This document shows positions 16,681 through 26,372 of a stretch of DNA of 45,036 bases, piece by piece. The translations under genes were made by a program, and so were the position numbers. The stretch's first letter is position 1; each line of letters starts with the position of its first letter. The stretch covers positions 1-45,036 of the forward strand of contig JAOAAI010000014.1 of the NCBI GenBank assembly GCA_026418955.1, in the 5' to 3' direction. The DNA is from Candidatus Goldiibacteriota bacterium. Its GTDB lineage: Bacteria > Oederibacteriota > PGYV01 > DSYL01. Under the pieces are notes generated by a model. The model made no database searches. It was not told the DNA's origin and saw only the letters and a program-made list of their open reading frames with translations.

Positions 16681-17655
16681 TCATTTAATCATATCTTTTA
16701 TTGCATCCTGCCTTCCTATTTTTTCAAAATAATCTTTCATTTTTTTCTTTAATTTTTCTTCCTGTGATGAAAAAACATCTTGCAACGAAGAACCAACCAT
16801 CCTTGCAATACCTGATACCGCACCCCTGCTTAATTCAAGATATTTCTCATATTCCATTTTTAATTCTTTATCATCTATTTTATACAAAGTATCTTTTACA
16901 ATTTTTGTAAGAACACCTTCTTCACTGAATAAAACTCTTAAAAGCCCTGTGTTAATTTCTTTTTTTATTTTTAACTTTGGACTTAAATTTGCCTGCAATT
17001 CAATGAGTTTTTCAACTGTATTTTTTCTTATCCCTTCGCTTTTATTTTTTATCTCTAAAATTAACTGCGAGATTGCAATTTCCGGTTCTATCATAGAAAG
17101 CGTATCAAAAATAAAATTAAATCTTTCCGGCTCATCACCAAATTTTTGTAATGTTTTTATTATTTCAGGCACTAAAATTTCTGATTTTTTTGCCATTTTT
17201 CTAACAACTGAAAGCACAAGCATTCTTACTTCCCATTTGTCATCTTTTAAAAAATCTGCAAGTTTAAAAACTATTTTTTCTGCTTCCGGCTCTATAGAAT
17301 TCAAAAGTTTTATAATATCAAAATATGATTTAATATCTGCATTTTGCTTTACCACTTCTAATAGCGGAATAATTATATATGAGCCGGCTTTTAACTCTAT
17401 TAAAGCAGTTATTATTCTTTTTTGAGTATCAGCATCTTTTTCATTTTTTAAAATATCAACTATTTCAAGAAGGACTTTTTCTTTGCCCTTTACGTCAAGT
17501 GCCATAAATTCCTTTATCGCATTTTCGCGGATAGTTGAATTTGGTGAAAAAAGTCGTTTTGAAAGTGGTAGCATCTCTTCTGAAAGGGTATATAACGTAG
17601 CACAATTTATATTTAATAAAATAATAAAAATATATATAATTGATAATTTTTTCAT
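16681..17655 (-). CDS. HEAT-like repeat protein, secreted
   Basis: A 324-residue all-helical protein with an N-terminal hydrophobic signal (residues 4-18, possible lipidation at Cys19, although the INC context is not a good lipobox). At least five HEAT/PBS-type repeats lie between about 38 and 200, for example IRENAIKEFMALD, DTQKRIITALIELKAG and DKWEVRMLVLSVVRKMA. The C-terminus is Lys-rich. HEAT arrays are usually protein-binding scaffolds. It closes the lptC operon, 12 nt after the RuBisCO-like gene. Partner unknown. Confidence 0.8.
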   Translation of the reverse strand: MKKLSIIYIFIILLNINCATLYTLSEEMLPLSKRLFSPNSTIRENAIKEFMALDVKGKEKVLLEIVDILKNEKDADTQKRIITALIELKAGSYIIIPLLEVVKQNADIKSYFDIIKLLNSIEPEAEKIVFKLADFLKDDKWEVRMLVLSVVRKMAKKSEILVPEIIKTLQKFGDEPERFNFIFDTLSMIEPEIAISQLILEIKNKSEGIRKNTVEKLIELQANLSPKLKIKKEINTGLLRVLFSEEGVLTKIVKDTLYKIDDKELKMEYEKYLELSRGAVSGIARMVGSSLQDVFSSQEEKLKKKMKDYFEKIGRQDAIKDMIK

Positions 17656-17667
17656 CTGTATCTCCTT

Positions 17668-18912
17668 TTAATAAATAACTTCCCCGAAATATTCTATTGC
17701 TTTTTTCAATGCATTGCAATCAAAATTTTCCAGTTTAATTCCTTTTTTAATAGCCCTATATGCTGAAATGATACTTTTCATTCCAGCAAAAGGACCATCG
17801 GGATGATCAAAAATTCCGCTTCCACATAAAAACAAAAAATCACTATTTTTTATTTTTCGCAAATTCACAGGCAATTTACCGGCCCACTCACCACCTGATG
17901 ATACCGGTAAAGCTTTTTTTATATGCCAAAGTTTTTCTGTGCAGGCAGAAAAATTTTTGAGAACCTCTTCATCTTTTTCGTAAAGCGAACTTTCAATGCC
18001 GCCACACTGTATCATATCACCACCGCATATTCTTACAAGTTTTGTAAATAAATTTGATGTAAGGCCAATATATTCACTCCTTAAAATAGCCACGGAAAAA
18101 TCACGATGACAGTGTATAGGTAATTCAGTATATTCTGCAAGTTTTTTAAGAAGCGGAAAACCACCCGCAAGCACATTATACATAATTGCTTTTCCACCAT
18201 ATTTTTTTACTGTATCATGAAGTAAAAAAATCTTATCCGGATAATCAGTTATATTAAATGCATACATTGTGATTTTTCCTGTTTTCTCATATGCCTTTTT
18301 TAATCCTGAACTAACGGCTTTTGCTCTTTGTTTGATTGTATTATAAGAAACATCCCCTAAAAGCTCATCATCTTTTATAAAATCAGCACCAGCTAAAGCC
18401 ACATTAAAAGCAAGTTCAGCAATTTCCTTTGCAGTGAGTCCAACACAGGGCTTTATAATAGCGCCAAAAAGTGGTCGTCTTTTGGCATTTATTATATCTC
18501 TTGTCCCTTCAAGGCCAAATTTAGGGCCCTTAAAAAATTTAATAAAATCCAGTGTGAATTTAATATCCAAAACTTTTAATGCGGTTAATTCTTTTAAATC
18601 GAATATCTCACCTGCAACAGTAGTTAGAAACTGAGCAATATTACCCCCAAAATTACGAACCGGAAAAGATAAAATTACACTTGCACAATTTACCCTTTTA
18701 CCGTTTTTAACCCGGGTTGGTAATTCATATTTATTTTTATATCCTGTTAATTTAATTTTTTTAATAATTGCACTGTATTTTTCTAATTTCTTTCGGACTT
18801 TTTTATTAATATTTTTCTGAATGCCAATCGATTGTATTCCTGCCATTTTTTCTGCTATTTCTTCTGGATGCTTTATTGTTTCAATATAATATTCAACATC
18901 AATATAACTCAT
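17668..18912 (-). CDS. RuBisCO-like protein (type IV, non-carboxylating)
   Basis: A 414-residue RuBisCO large-subunit superfamily protein. Retained: K154 (IIKP, spinach Lys175), the carbamate-metal site K180-D182-E183 (FIKDDE, spinach 201/203/204), H269-R270 (IHCHRD, spinach 294/295) and the phosphate-loop S339-G340-G341 (SSGGE). Changed: Lys177 is C156, His327 is Q302, the Lys334 loop reads SSLYEKD and the final Gly loop is CGSGIFDHPDGP. Loss of Lys334 and His327 excludes carboxylase activity. An enolase, isomerase or decarboxylase on a phosphorylated sugar acid is plausible. No mtnA/B/C/X or apiose genes are nearby. It overlaps the PAP2 gene by 4 nt. Confidence 0.9.
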   Translation of the reverse strand: MSYIDVEYYIETIKHPEEIAEKMAGIQSIGIQKNINKKVRKKLEKYSAIIKKIKLTGYKNKYELPTRVKNGKRVNCASVILSFPVRNFGGNIAQFLTTVAGEIFDLKELTALKVLDIKFTLDFIKFFKGPKFGLEGTRDIINAKRRPLFGAIIKPCVGLTAKEIAELAFNVALAGADFIKDDELLGDVSYNTIKQRAKAVSSGLKKAYEKTGKITMYAFNITDYPDKIFLLHDTVKKYGGKAIMYNVLAGGFPLLKKLAEYTELPIHCHRDFSVAILRSEYIGLTSNLFTKLVRICGGDMIQCGGIESSLYEKDEEVLKNFSACTEKLWHIKKALPVSSGGEWAGKLPVNLRKIKNSDFLFLCGSGIFDHPDGPFAGMKSIISAYRAIKKGIKLENFDCNALKKAIEYFGEVIY

Positions 18913-20318
18913 TTTATATAAACCCCCTCAGAAATTATATTTATATTCAAACCATTTGCTTCTCCGGATTTGTAAATTATTTCTTTTGCACCTTTTATTC
19001 TTTCTTTTTCTTTTAAAAGGTCAGATAAAAAAACACTTTGATTATTTATAATCACGTTGCCATTTTTTGCATGTATGAAAAAATCTGCAGGTCCTTTTAT
19101 TTTAATATTTTTATTAAAAAATATTATAATATTTCCCTTTCGCGCCTTCAAATAAATGTCTTTTAATTCAGAATTATTAATCGGAGAAAAAATTATATCT
19201 CCTTTTCCTGTATAAAAAACACAATTTTCAAGATTACCTTCTGCCTCATATGTAATTGAACCTTTCTTGACATTTGCTGTTATTTGATGATAAATAGCAG
19301 GAATTTCAAAATTTATTATAGAATTCAATTCAGAAAATAATCCTTTTTTTATTATTTTAAAAATGATATTGCTTTTATCTCCTTCATTTTTTAAATCTAT
19401 GCTTTCTTCGTATTTTCTTTTTGGCGCTGCAAATCCGCTCGCATTTATTAAAAGTTTAATTTTGTCATTGTTTTTTTTAAATTTTATATCGCCCTCATCA
19501 ATATTTATTGAAAAGAGTAAATTATTTTTATATTCACTGAATTCATATTTTTTTTCCCTGTAAAAAGGTGTAGCAAGCAAAAAAATAAAAATAAGTACTA
19601 TGACCAAAACAAACATAACAGTAAATTCTATAATTCTATTTTTTGTAAATACTGTCTTTGTAAAATATTCTTCAATATAACCAGAAACCAGTAAAGATAC
19701 CTCCGCAGAAACAAATGTAAAAATTCCTGCCCAAATAACATCAGATAAAAAATGCGCACCCTGTGCCATTCTTGAAATGCCAATTGCAAATCCGAATAAT
19801 AATGAAAACAATAATGTGATGTATGCCTGTAGTTTTCTTTTATTTCTTAAAACAACAAAAAAAGAATAAAAAATAAAACCCATTGAACAATGACCGCAGG
19901 GAAAAGAATGTCCTTTACCCGGTACGCCCAATTCAAAAACTTTTCTGTATTTCCAATCCCCTTTGAATTCCGATATTTCCCTGGGCCTTGGTCTTCCTGA
20001 AAAATTTTTACCAATAACATTGACAAGTAATCCCGGTCCTAAAATCAAAGCGAGTAAAAATATTATTGCTGGTTTTCTGAATTTTAGTAAAAATCCATAA
20101 AAATTTCCAATACTCAAAATTATAACAGAAATTATTCCGACAAAAAGAGCCGGATAGATTGCGTAATTATAAAAAAATAAAACAAAGAAATTATCTTTAT
20201 ATTTCCAGTCATTTGAATTATCATAAAAAATCTTCTGTATATCAATATCTATATTTGAAAACCAAAAAGGTATTATAAAAACAGCAACAAATAAAATTAT
20301 TAAAAAAATTTTTTTCAT
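18909..20318 (-). CDS. PAP2-family membrane phosphatase with C-terminal periplasmic domain
   Basis: A 469-residue protein. The N-terminal half is a six-helix PAP2 phosphatase with motif C1 from K104 to R111-P112, C2 PCGH 140-143 (Cys in place of the common Ser) and C3 S182-R183 with H189 and D193 (SRMAQGAHFLSD). Such enzymes dephosphorylate lipid A, undecaprenyl-diphosphate or phosphatidate. After a last TM (about 232-250) comes a 210-residue beta-rich domain with repeated GxI segments such as KKGSITYEAEGN and GKGDIIFSP. It resembles DUF4097-type beta-solenoids. The fusion is unusual. Inferred role: an envelope lipid phosphatase. Confidence 0.85.
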   Translation of the reverse strand: MKKIFLIILFVAVFIIPFWFSNIDIDIQKIFYDNSNDWKYKDNFFVLFFYNYAIYPALFVGIISVIILSIGNFYGFLLKFRKPAIIFLLALILGPGLLVNVIGKNFSGRPRPREISEFKGDWKYRKVFELGVPGKGHSFPCGHCSMGFIFYSFFVVLRNKRKLQAYITLLFSLLFGFAIGISRMAQGAHFLSDVIWAGIFTFVSAEVSLLVSGYIEEYFTKTVFTKNRIIEFTVMFVLVIVLIFIFLLATPFYREKKYEFSEYKNNLLFSINIDEGDIKFKKNNDKIKLLINASGFAAPKRKYEESIDLKNEGDKSNIIFKIIKKGLFSELNSIINFEIPAIYHQITANVKKGSITYEAEGNLENCVFYTGKGDIIFSPINNSELKDIYLKARKGNIIIFFNKNIKIKGPADFFIHAKNGNVIINNQSVFLSDLLKEKERIKGAKEIIYKSGEANGLNINIISEGVYIK

Positions 20319-20325
20319 AAAATTA

Positions 20326-20745
20326 TCAATACAGAACTATATCAAGTGGCTTTTTTAATTTATGATAAACACTTTCTACTTCGAGGTTTTCTGTTATTTT
20401 TATTTCTATATTCTCAGAAAGTGCAATTATTGCGTGCCATATTCCTTTATTCAGGCAAACCGGTTTATCAAGTAAAAACGCTTCTATCTTTTCAGGTTTT
20501 TTCCTTTCTGCCACAATAATAACTGAAATCCCTTTTACCGGCTCGAATGTTTCAAAAGAAAAAGGATGGGCCTCAAGAATTTTTGCTTTTTGCGGTTTTA
20601 ATAATAAATATCCTATTCGCCAGCCAATCTTTTCTTCTTCCCTGCATATCACATCAAAAATTTTCTTTTTATTTTTAAACTCGATTATGATTCCATATTT
20701 TTTAAAACTTTCCGTACTTAAATTCTGAATTTTAATCATTTTCAT
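20326..20745 (-). CDS. AllA-like cupin protein
   Basis: A 139-residue protein resembling ureidoglycolate lyase (AllA) and its cupin relatives. It has STESFKKYGIIIEF near the start, an EAHPFSFETFEPVKGISVII core (about 58-77) and KGIWHAIIAL (about 98-107), matching the HP...F.P and GxWH motifs. The domain is shorter than typical AllA (about 160-170). No purine-degradation genes are present, so ureidoglycolate is doubtful. The start codon overlaps the M16 stop (ATGA), and the PAP2 gene follows by 7 nt. Confidence 0.75.
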   Translation of the reverse strand: MKMIKIQNLSTESFKKYGIIIEFKNKKKIFDVICREEEKIGWRIGYLLLKPQKAKILEAHPFSFETFEPVKGISVIIVAERKKPEKIEAFLLDKPVCLNKGIWHAIIALSENIEIKITENLEVESVYHKLKKPLDIVLY

Positions 20746-23375
20746 CTCTTTTTTGTTTTTTCCGGCCGTAAAATAACCAAACAGTAATTTTCAGTATCAA
20801 TATACCTGTCAATTATATCCTCTATATCCTCTTTTTCCACTTTCATTATTTCATCTAAAAATTCATCAACTTTTTTATAACCTAATCCTACAATTTCATA
20901 AAACCCATAAGAATCTGCCTGGGCTGCATAGTCCTGCATCCCAACTTTGAACATACCCGAGATAAAATTCTTTGCGGATTTTATTTCTTCTTCTGTAACG
21001 CCATTTTTTTTCAAATCCTTTAAAATTTTTAATATTTCATCAATTACCTCTTTTCCTTTTGAAGGGTCCGTGGAAGTATATATTTTAAAAGAACCATTTT
21101 CAATGTTTCTATCAAAGGTTGAAAAAATTGTATAACAAAGATTTTTTTTGTCCCTTATCTCTGAAAATAATCGAGAATCCATACCACCGCTTAAAATGTT
21201 ATCTAACACTCTAAATGCAAAATAATCCCGTGATGACATTTTTGGACCCAAAAAACCAAGCAAAATATGTGTCTGATTTTTATCAAGTATTTCTTCCCTT
21301 ATTTTTTTTCTTTTTGTGATTTTAACAGGTAAATTTATTTCTGGCAGTTTGCCGAATTTTAGTTCATTAAAATTTTTTTCAATCACACTTTCAACTTTTT
21401 CAAAATCAATATTTCCAACTACTGAAATTATCAAATTATTTGCTTTTACATATTTTGAATGCCATTCTTTTATTTTTTGGGAAGGAATCCTATTAACCGA
21501 ATCAACATCGCCTGGTATATAAAAACCATAGGGGTGCCATTCAAAAAATTCCTCATTATAAATTTTGTTTATATATGCCTCGGGATTATCTTTTATTCTT
21601 TCTATACTGTTAATGATGTTTTGTTTTTCTTTTTTTATTTCTGCAAGTTCAAAAGCCGGATTTATAATTATATCAGCAAGAAGTTCTATAGCCGGTTCAA
21701 AATTACTGTTTAAAATTTCCACTCCCCAGCCAAAACAGTCCTTTCTTATATTTTTTTCAATTGACATACCGAGTGCATCAATTGCTTTTGCAAGTTCTAA
21801 AGCATTTTTCTTTTTTGTTCCTTTCATCATCACATCAAGCATTAAATTCGTAATTCCCCTATAGTATCCCTGATTCTCTCCACCTTCGTAAATTACACCG
21901 CCCTTAAAAATAATATCAATGGCAACTATATCTGTGTTATTTAATTTTTTGTGTATTAAAAAAATACCGTTATTTAAGCTTTTCGAATTAACAATATTTA
22001 CAGGACTTTCTTTTGATTCATCCTTTATCTGAATTAAATCTTTTATGCTTTCTGTATCTTTGAATTTTTCAAAATATTTTTTTTCTTTTTCAGGATAATA
22101 AAGCACAATACCTGCATTATTGAGTCCAAAATATTTTTTTGCAACTACTTCTATATCATCCACAGTTACTCTTTTCAACCTATCATAATATTCATAATAA
22201 AAATTAAAATCTTTCAGAATTTCATAATAACCGAGATTTAAAGCAATATTTTCAACTTTCATATTTTCTTTTGCTTCTTCTGTTATTATTTCAACTTTTA
22301 CTTTATCTAGTTCTTCCTGTTTTATACCGAAATTTTTTATTTTTTCAAGTTCCGAAAAAATCTCTTGTAATGTTTCTTCGTATTTTTTTTCTCTGAAAAG
22401 AGATGTTATTACAAAAATACCGCCGTATTTTCCTACAAAAATATCTGTATCAATACTGTCAACAAGTTGTTTTTTTTCTTTTATTTCCTGGATAAGAATA
22501 GAACTTTCAGAACCTGCTAAAATCCGCGCCAGTATCTCAAGCGCCGGAATTTCCTCTGATAAGGCATCCGGGATATTAAATGAGAGCGCAAGATACCGAC
22601 CATCTATTTTGCCACTGTATGCTTTATATTTTAAACCGGAATTAATTTTATTTTCTTCCTTTGAAATTTTTTCTGTGTCTTTTTTAGGCAATTTCCCATA
22701 GGTTTCTCTTATTAAAGCTGCTGCTTTTTTTGCATCAACATCTCCAGCAATAACAATCACTAAATTATCAGGAGAATAAAATTTTTTATAATAATTTATC
22801 AATTTTTCTTTTTTTATTTTTTTCAATATTTCAGGATAACCTATTATCGGGTCCTTGTAATAACTTTTAAAAACAAGATTTATAAGTTTCTGCCATAAAA
22901 ATGTATATGGTCTGTCAAGCCCCATATAAAGTTCATTTAAAATGACTTCTCTTTCTTTTTCTAACTCTTTTTCATCAAATACAGAATTTGTAATTACATC
23001 ATATTCAATCTCGAGCCCTTTCTCAAAGTGTTCAGAAGGTAATACTATAATATAATTGGTAGCATCATAAGAAGTAAAAGCATTATTATAACCACCCAAT
23101 GCTTTTATTTCCTTATCTATTTCTCCAACACCTCTTTTTTCTGTTCCTTTAAACATCATATGCTCAATGAAATGCGATATCCCTTTTTCTTCATCCCCTT
23201 CATACGCCGCACCTGTTTTTACCCAGAAATTTAAAGCGCAAACCGGGGCAAGATGATTCTCATAAATCAAAACCGTCAATCCATTATCAAATTTTTCTTT
23301 ATATACATTATCATAAGCCATAAGTATACCTTCCATAGATAAAATTAAAAACAAAAAAATTTTAAGAATTTTCAT
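20742..23375 (-). CDS. M16-family zinc metallopeptidase, two-domain
   Basis: An 877-residue protein made of two M16 (pitrilysin/insulinase-like) halves. The N-terminal half carries the inverted zinc motif HxxEH at H68-E71-H72 and the downstream ligand E148 (EREVILNELY). The second half, from about residue 460, is homologous but has LMLDV in place of HxxEH, so it is the inactive regulatory half. The N-terminus (1-20) reads as a signal peptide, which places it in the periplasm, like PqqL-type enzymes. It sits between manA and the AllA-like gene. Confidence 0.93.
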   Translation of the reverse strand: MKILKIFLFLILSMEGILMAYDNVYKEKFDNGLTVLIYENHLAPVCALNFWVKTGAAYEGDEEKGISHFIEHMMFKGTEKRGVGEIDKEIKALGGYNNAFTSYDATNYIIVLPSEHFEKGLEIEYDVITNSVFDEKELEKEREVILNELYMGLDRPYTFLWQKLINLVFKSYYKDPIIGYPEILKKIKKEKLINYYKKFYSPDNLVIVIAGDVDAKKAAALIRETYGKLPKKDTEKISKEENKINSGLKYKAYSGKIDGRYLALSFNIPDALSEEIPALEILARILAGSESSILIQEIKEKKQLVDSIDTDIFVGKYGGIFVITSLFREKKYEETLQEIFSELEKIKNFGIKQEELDKVKVEIITEEAKENMKVENIALNLGYYEILKDFNFYYEYYDRLKRVTVDDIEVVAKKYFGLNNAGIVLYYPEKEKKYFEKFKDTESIKDLIQIKDESKESPVNIVNSKSLNNGIFLIHKKLNNTDIVAIDIIFKGGVIYEGGENQGYYRGITNLMLDVMMKGTKKKNALELAKAIDALGMSIEKNIRKDCFGWGVEILNSNFEPAIELLADIIINPAFELAEIKKEKQNIINSIERIKDNPEAYINKIYNEEFFEWHPYGFYIPGDVDSVNRIPSQKIKEWHSKYVKANNLIISVVGNIDFEKVESVIEKNFNELKFGKLPEINLPVKITKRKKIREEILDKNQTHILLGFLGPKMSSRDYFAFRVLDNILSGGMDSRLFSEIRDKKNLCYTIFSTFDRNIENGSFKIYTSTDPSKGKEVIDEILKILKDLKKNGVTEEEIKSAKNFISGMFKVGMQDYAAQADSYGFYEIVGLGYKKVDEFLDEIMKVEKEDIEDIIDRYIDTENYCLVILRPEKTKKR

Positions 23376-23386
23376 AAATTACCTTT

Positions 23387-24352
23387 TTATCTTATTTCTG
23401 TTAATATAAATCTTGATTTTTCTTTTGTTTTTATCACAACTCTTAAAAGATTTATTGGCAGAAAAACAACATCGCCTGCTTTTAATTTATAAATTTTGTT
23501 TTTATAAAATAATTTTAAGTTACCGTAAAGAACAGTTAATAATGATGGTTTTTTAATATTATAACACTTTTCGTAATTTTTTTCTATTGTTGTTTCATAA
23601 ATACTAAAATATCGGCATTTTATAAGGTGATTTATTTTATAATTTTTATTACTTGTATATCTTTGTTTTTTTATTTTTCCTGCTGATTTATTAAATTTTA
23701 TAACCGCTCTTGCCTTATCAAGATGCAATTGCCTTGGCTTTTTTTGTATTAATCTATCCCAGTCATAAACCCGGTATGTCACATCAGAATTCTGTTGTAT
23801 CTCCAGAACCACATTACCTTTAAGTAACGTATGTAATGTACCAGAAGGAATGAAAAAACAATCATATTTTTTTGTTTTATATTTTTTTAAAAACTTAAGT
23901 ATCTGTTTGCCTGAAAATATTTTTCCTTTTATTTTCTGTTTTGTTCCAAGAAAAATTCCTGCATTTCTAGATGAATTTATAATATACCAGACCTCTGATT
24001 TACCTAAAGAATTCTCATTCTTTAAAGCATATTTATCATCGGGATGAACCTGAACTGATAAATTTTCTTTTGCTTCTATAAATTTTAAAAGAACCGGGAA
24101 ATTTTTTTTGTATTTTTTAGCAATCTTTTGTCCAACCATATTTTTTCTAAATTTTTTATAAATTTCTGATAATTTTTTACCCTTATAAATACCATTTTTT
24201 ATTATTGAACTTTCATTTTTTTGATCAGCAAAAAACCAAACTTCTCCTATATTTTTTTTGCTTTTTATTGTTAAAAATTTTTTCAGAAAGTTACCACCCC
24301 AGATTTTTTCTTTTATAATCGGCTTTACAAACATTGGATATGATATAAACAT
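23387..24352 (-). CDS. manA: Mannose-6-phosphate isomerase, class I
   Basis: A 321-residue cupin-fold enzyme converting fructose-6-phosphate and mannose-6-phosphate. Zinc ligands are Q101 and H103 (SVQVHPDD), E120 (GKSEVWY) and H174 (SGTLHTL). The N-terminal EKIWGG and the following EIQQNSDVTYRVYDW are family-typical, and length matches short class I enzymes (about 320). Mannose units would feed surface polysaccharide or, through GDP sugars, glycosylation. AGGAGA lies at suitable distance from this ATG. Confidence 0.93.
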   Translation of the reverse strand: MFISYPMFVKPIIKEKIWGGNFLKKFLTIKSKKNIGEVWFFADQKNESSIIKNGIYKGKKLSEIYKKFRKNMVGQKIAKKYKKNFPVLLKFIEAKENLSVQVHPDDKYALKNENSLGKSEVWYIINSSRNAGIFLGTKQKIKGKIFSGKQILKFLKKYKTKKYDCFFIPSGTLHTLLKGNVVLEIQQNSDVTYRVYDWDRLIQKKPRQLHLDKARAVIKFNKSAGKIKKQRYTSNKNYKINHLIKCRYFSIYETTIEKNYEKCYNIKKPSLLTVLYGNLKLFYKNKIYKLKAGDVVFLPINLLRVVIKTKEKSRFILTEIR

Positions 24353-24365
24353 ATCTTTCTCCTGT

Positions 24366-26372
24366 TCAATAATTCTTTATTATTCTTGTTTCTGGATAAT
24401 AATGCAATAAAATCTCTTTATAATCTTTTCCTTTATCAGCCATAGCTTTAACTCCACGTTGGCACATTCCTACCCCGTGTCCCCAACCAGCACCATAAAT
24501 AAATATTTCATCTATAAATCCATTTTCATCTTTTGAATATTCCCATTTAATAATATTACTTCTTATTTTTCCAAGAACATTTCTTAAAGGATCAAATTTA
24601 AAATTTTTTACACCTTTTTCGCCTATAACACGCATTTCTGTTAAAGCACCGTATTTTGCGCGTTTTATGGGTTCTATATCTTTTATTTTGCCTACCTTTT
24701 CTTTCTTATTGATATACATTGTTAAACTCTCAGAATTAAAATATCTTATCCATCTGAAACTTATTTCATTATCACCGGTTGCTTTGCAATAAGCATCCGG
24801 CAAACTCCTTACCCACTGTTCAAAATAAAAAGGGGAAAGTGGAAATTGCCAGTTATTTTTTTCACCGTCATATACTCCTTTTAAACTTTGAATTCTTTTA
24901 AATCCCCAAACATCTGCTACATCTTGTGTATGACCGCCACAACAATGTGAATAAAATGTATCTATAAATTCTTCATTTTTATCTATAAGAACTTCTCCTA
25001 TTGTTTCATCAACAGCTTCATTGGTTTTTTTATTTTCACCTGATATGCCCTTATAAACCGCACAGTGCTGAGTTGCGCATAAATCAAACCCTTCTTTTCT
25101 ATGCTGGTCAAGATGTTTTAATGTATATGTCCTCGCCGCAACCGCCTGGGCCTTTAATGCTTCCTTATGCCATTGCGTTGGTATTTCAGAAGGCACAACC
25201 CCATATAAATATTCTTCTATATTTATCAAATTTATAAGGTTTATTTTTTTATTTACCACAAGTATCATAAAATCTCCGCGGTAAGTTGTATCTTTTTTTT
25301 CTGACCAGTAAAACCCTTCACCGTGACGGATATTATAGATACTTGTTGTGGAATCTTTATTCTGCCTCATAATAAAAATCCTGTCCTTAAAATAAATTTT
25401 TTCTCCATTAAAACTTAAAAAAGCCCGGGTATTATCAAAATCAATATTGTATTCCCTTAATTTTTCGCCCTTGAACATAAATTTGCCTTTTTCATCGCGA
25501 ATTTCAAAATCGCCACCACATTTGAATGAAATTGAATCCACTTCTTTAAGCAATCCAACTTTAATTATGGGTATCTCTGCTGATGCCATTGTTTTTTTAT
25601 CTGGTGGTATATATATTTCTCTTTTTTGTTTTATTTCTTTATCATATTCTTCTTTCTTTATTTTTAGTTCTTCTATATTTGCCACATAATAACTTATTCT
25701 TTCATTCGCTTCTTCGTCTTTCGGGTCAATATTATTCATAATAACCCAGTATTTATAGGAATTTAAAAAATCTTTTATTTTTTCATAAAGCCGTGCAATT
25801 TTTTTGTTCAATTCTGTATATGTTTTGTCAGCGGCAATTGCCTTTTTGTAATAACTTATTGCTTCTTCGATGTTTTCTTTTTCTATATAGAGTTCTGCAA
25901 TTTTAATATAAATAATAACTTTTCTTGTATCAAGTTTTAATGCTTCATTGAATTTTTCAAGGGCTTCTTCAAACTTTTTCTCTTTTAATAAAATACAACC
26001 CCACCAAAAATAAACTTCCCAGTTAATTATATTCGAATTCAAAAAAAAATTAATTTCTTTTTCCGCCTCTTCATATTTTTTTAAAAAATAAAAAATTTTT
26101 GCGAGTTCAAAATGCGCCCTTGCTTCATTATTGTTTATTTCTAGTATTTTTTTATAAATTTCTACTGCTTTTTCATTTTCCCCGAATTCTTTATAAATTG
26201 ATGCTAAATTAAAGTAATCAGTAATATCTTCGCTAAAATAATTTTTATAAATTTTTTCGGGATTTGTTAATTTATTTGAATAATAAAAATCAATTAACGA
26301 CATAAAATTATCCGCATAGCTCATATTTGAAATTAAAATGAAAATAAAAAGAAAATCTTTGAGAAATTTCAT
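24366..26372 (-). CDS. TPR and SpoIID/LytB-domain protein
   Basis: A 668-residue exported protein: signal peptide (1-20), TPR repeats (about 40-215, e.g. AVEIYKKILEINNNEARAHF), a linker domain (about 260-370) and a SpoIID domain (about 372-640). That domain has NIEEYLYGVVPSEIPTQW, EALKAQAVAARTY and the C-terminal GWGHGVGMCQRGVKAMA. SpoIID homologues are peptidoglycan lytic transglycosylases or amidase enhancers. In non-sporulating diderms they are thought to modify cell wall. Its start overlaps the lptB stop by 4 nt. Confidence 0.92.
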   Translation of the reverse strand: MKFLKDFLFIFILISNMSYADNFMSLIDFYYSNKLTNPEKIYKNYFSEDITDYFNLASIYKEFGENEKAVEIYKKILEINNNEARAHFELAKIFYFLKKYEEAEKEINFFLNSNIINWEVYFWWGCILLKEKKFEEALEKFNEALKLDTRKVIIYIKIAELYIEKENIEEAISYYKKAIAADKTYTELNKKIARLYEKIKDFLNSYKYWVIMNNIDPKDEEANERISYYVANIEELKIKKEEYDKEIKQKREIYIPPDKKTMASAEIPIIKVGLLKEVDSISFKCGGDFEIRDEKGKFMFKGEKLREYNIDFDNTRAFLSFNGEKIYFKDRIFIMRQNKDSTTSIYNIRHGEGFYWSEKKDTTYRGDFMILVVNKKINLINLINIEEYLYGVVPSEIPTQWHKEALKAQAVAARTYTLKHLDQHRKEGFDLCATQHCAVYKGISGENKKTNEAVDETIGEVLIDKNEEFIDTFYSHCCGGHTQDVADVWGFKRIQSLKGVYDGEKNNWQFPLSPFYFEQWVRSLPDAYCKATGDNEISFRWIRYFNSESLTMYINKKEKVGKIKDIEPIKRAKYGALTEMRVIGEKGVKNFKFDPLRNVLGKIRSNIIKWEYSKDENGFIDEIFIYGAGWGHGVGMCQRGVKAMADKGKDYKEILLHYYPETRIIKNY

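Noticed and set aside
17668..18912. True carbon-fixing RuBisCO
   Set aside because: His327 and the mobile-loop Lys334 are replaced, Lys177 is Cys, and no phosphoribulokinase is nearby.
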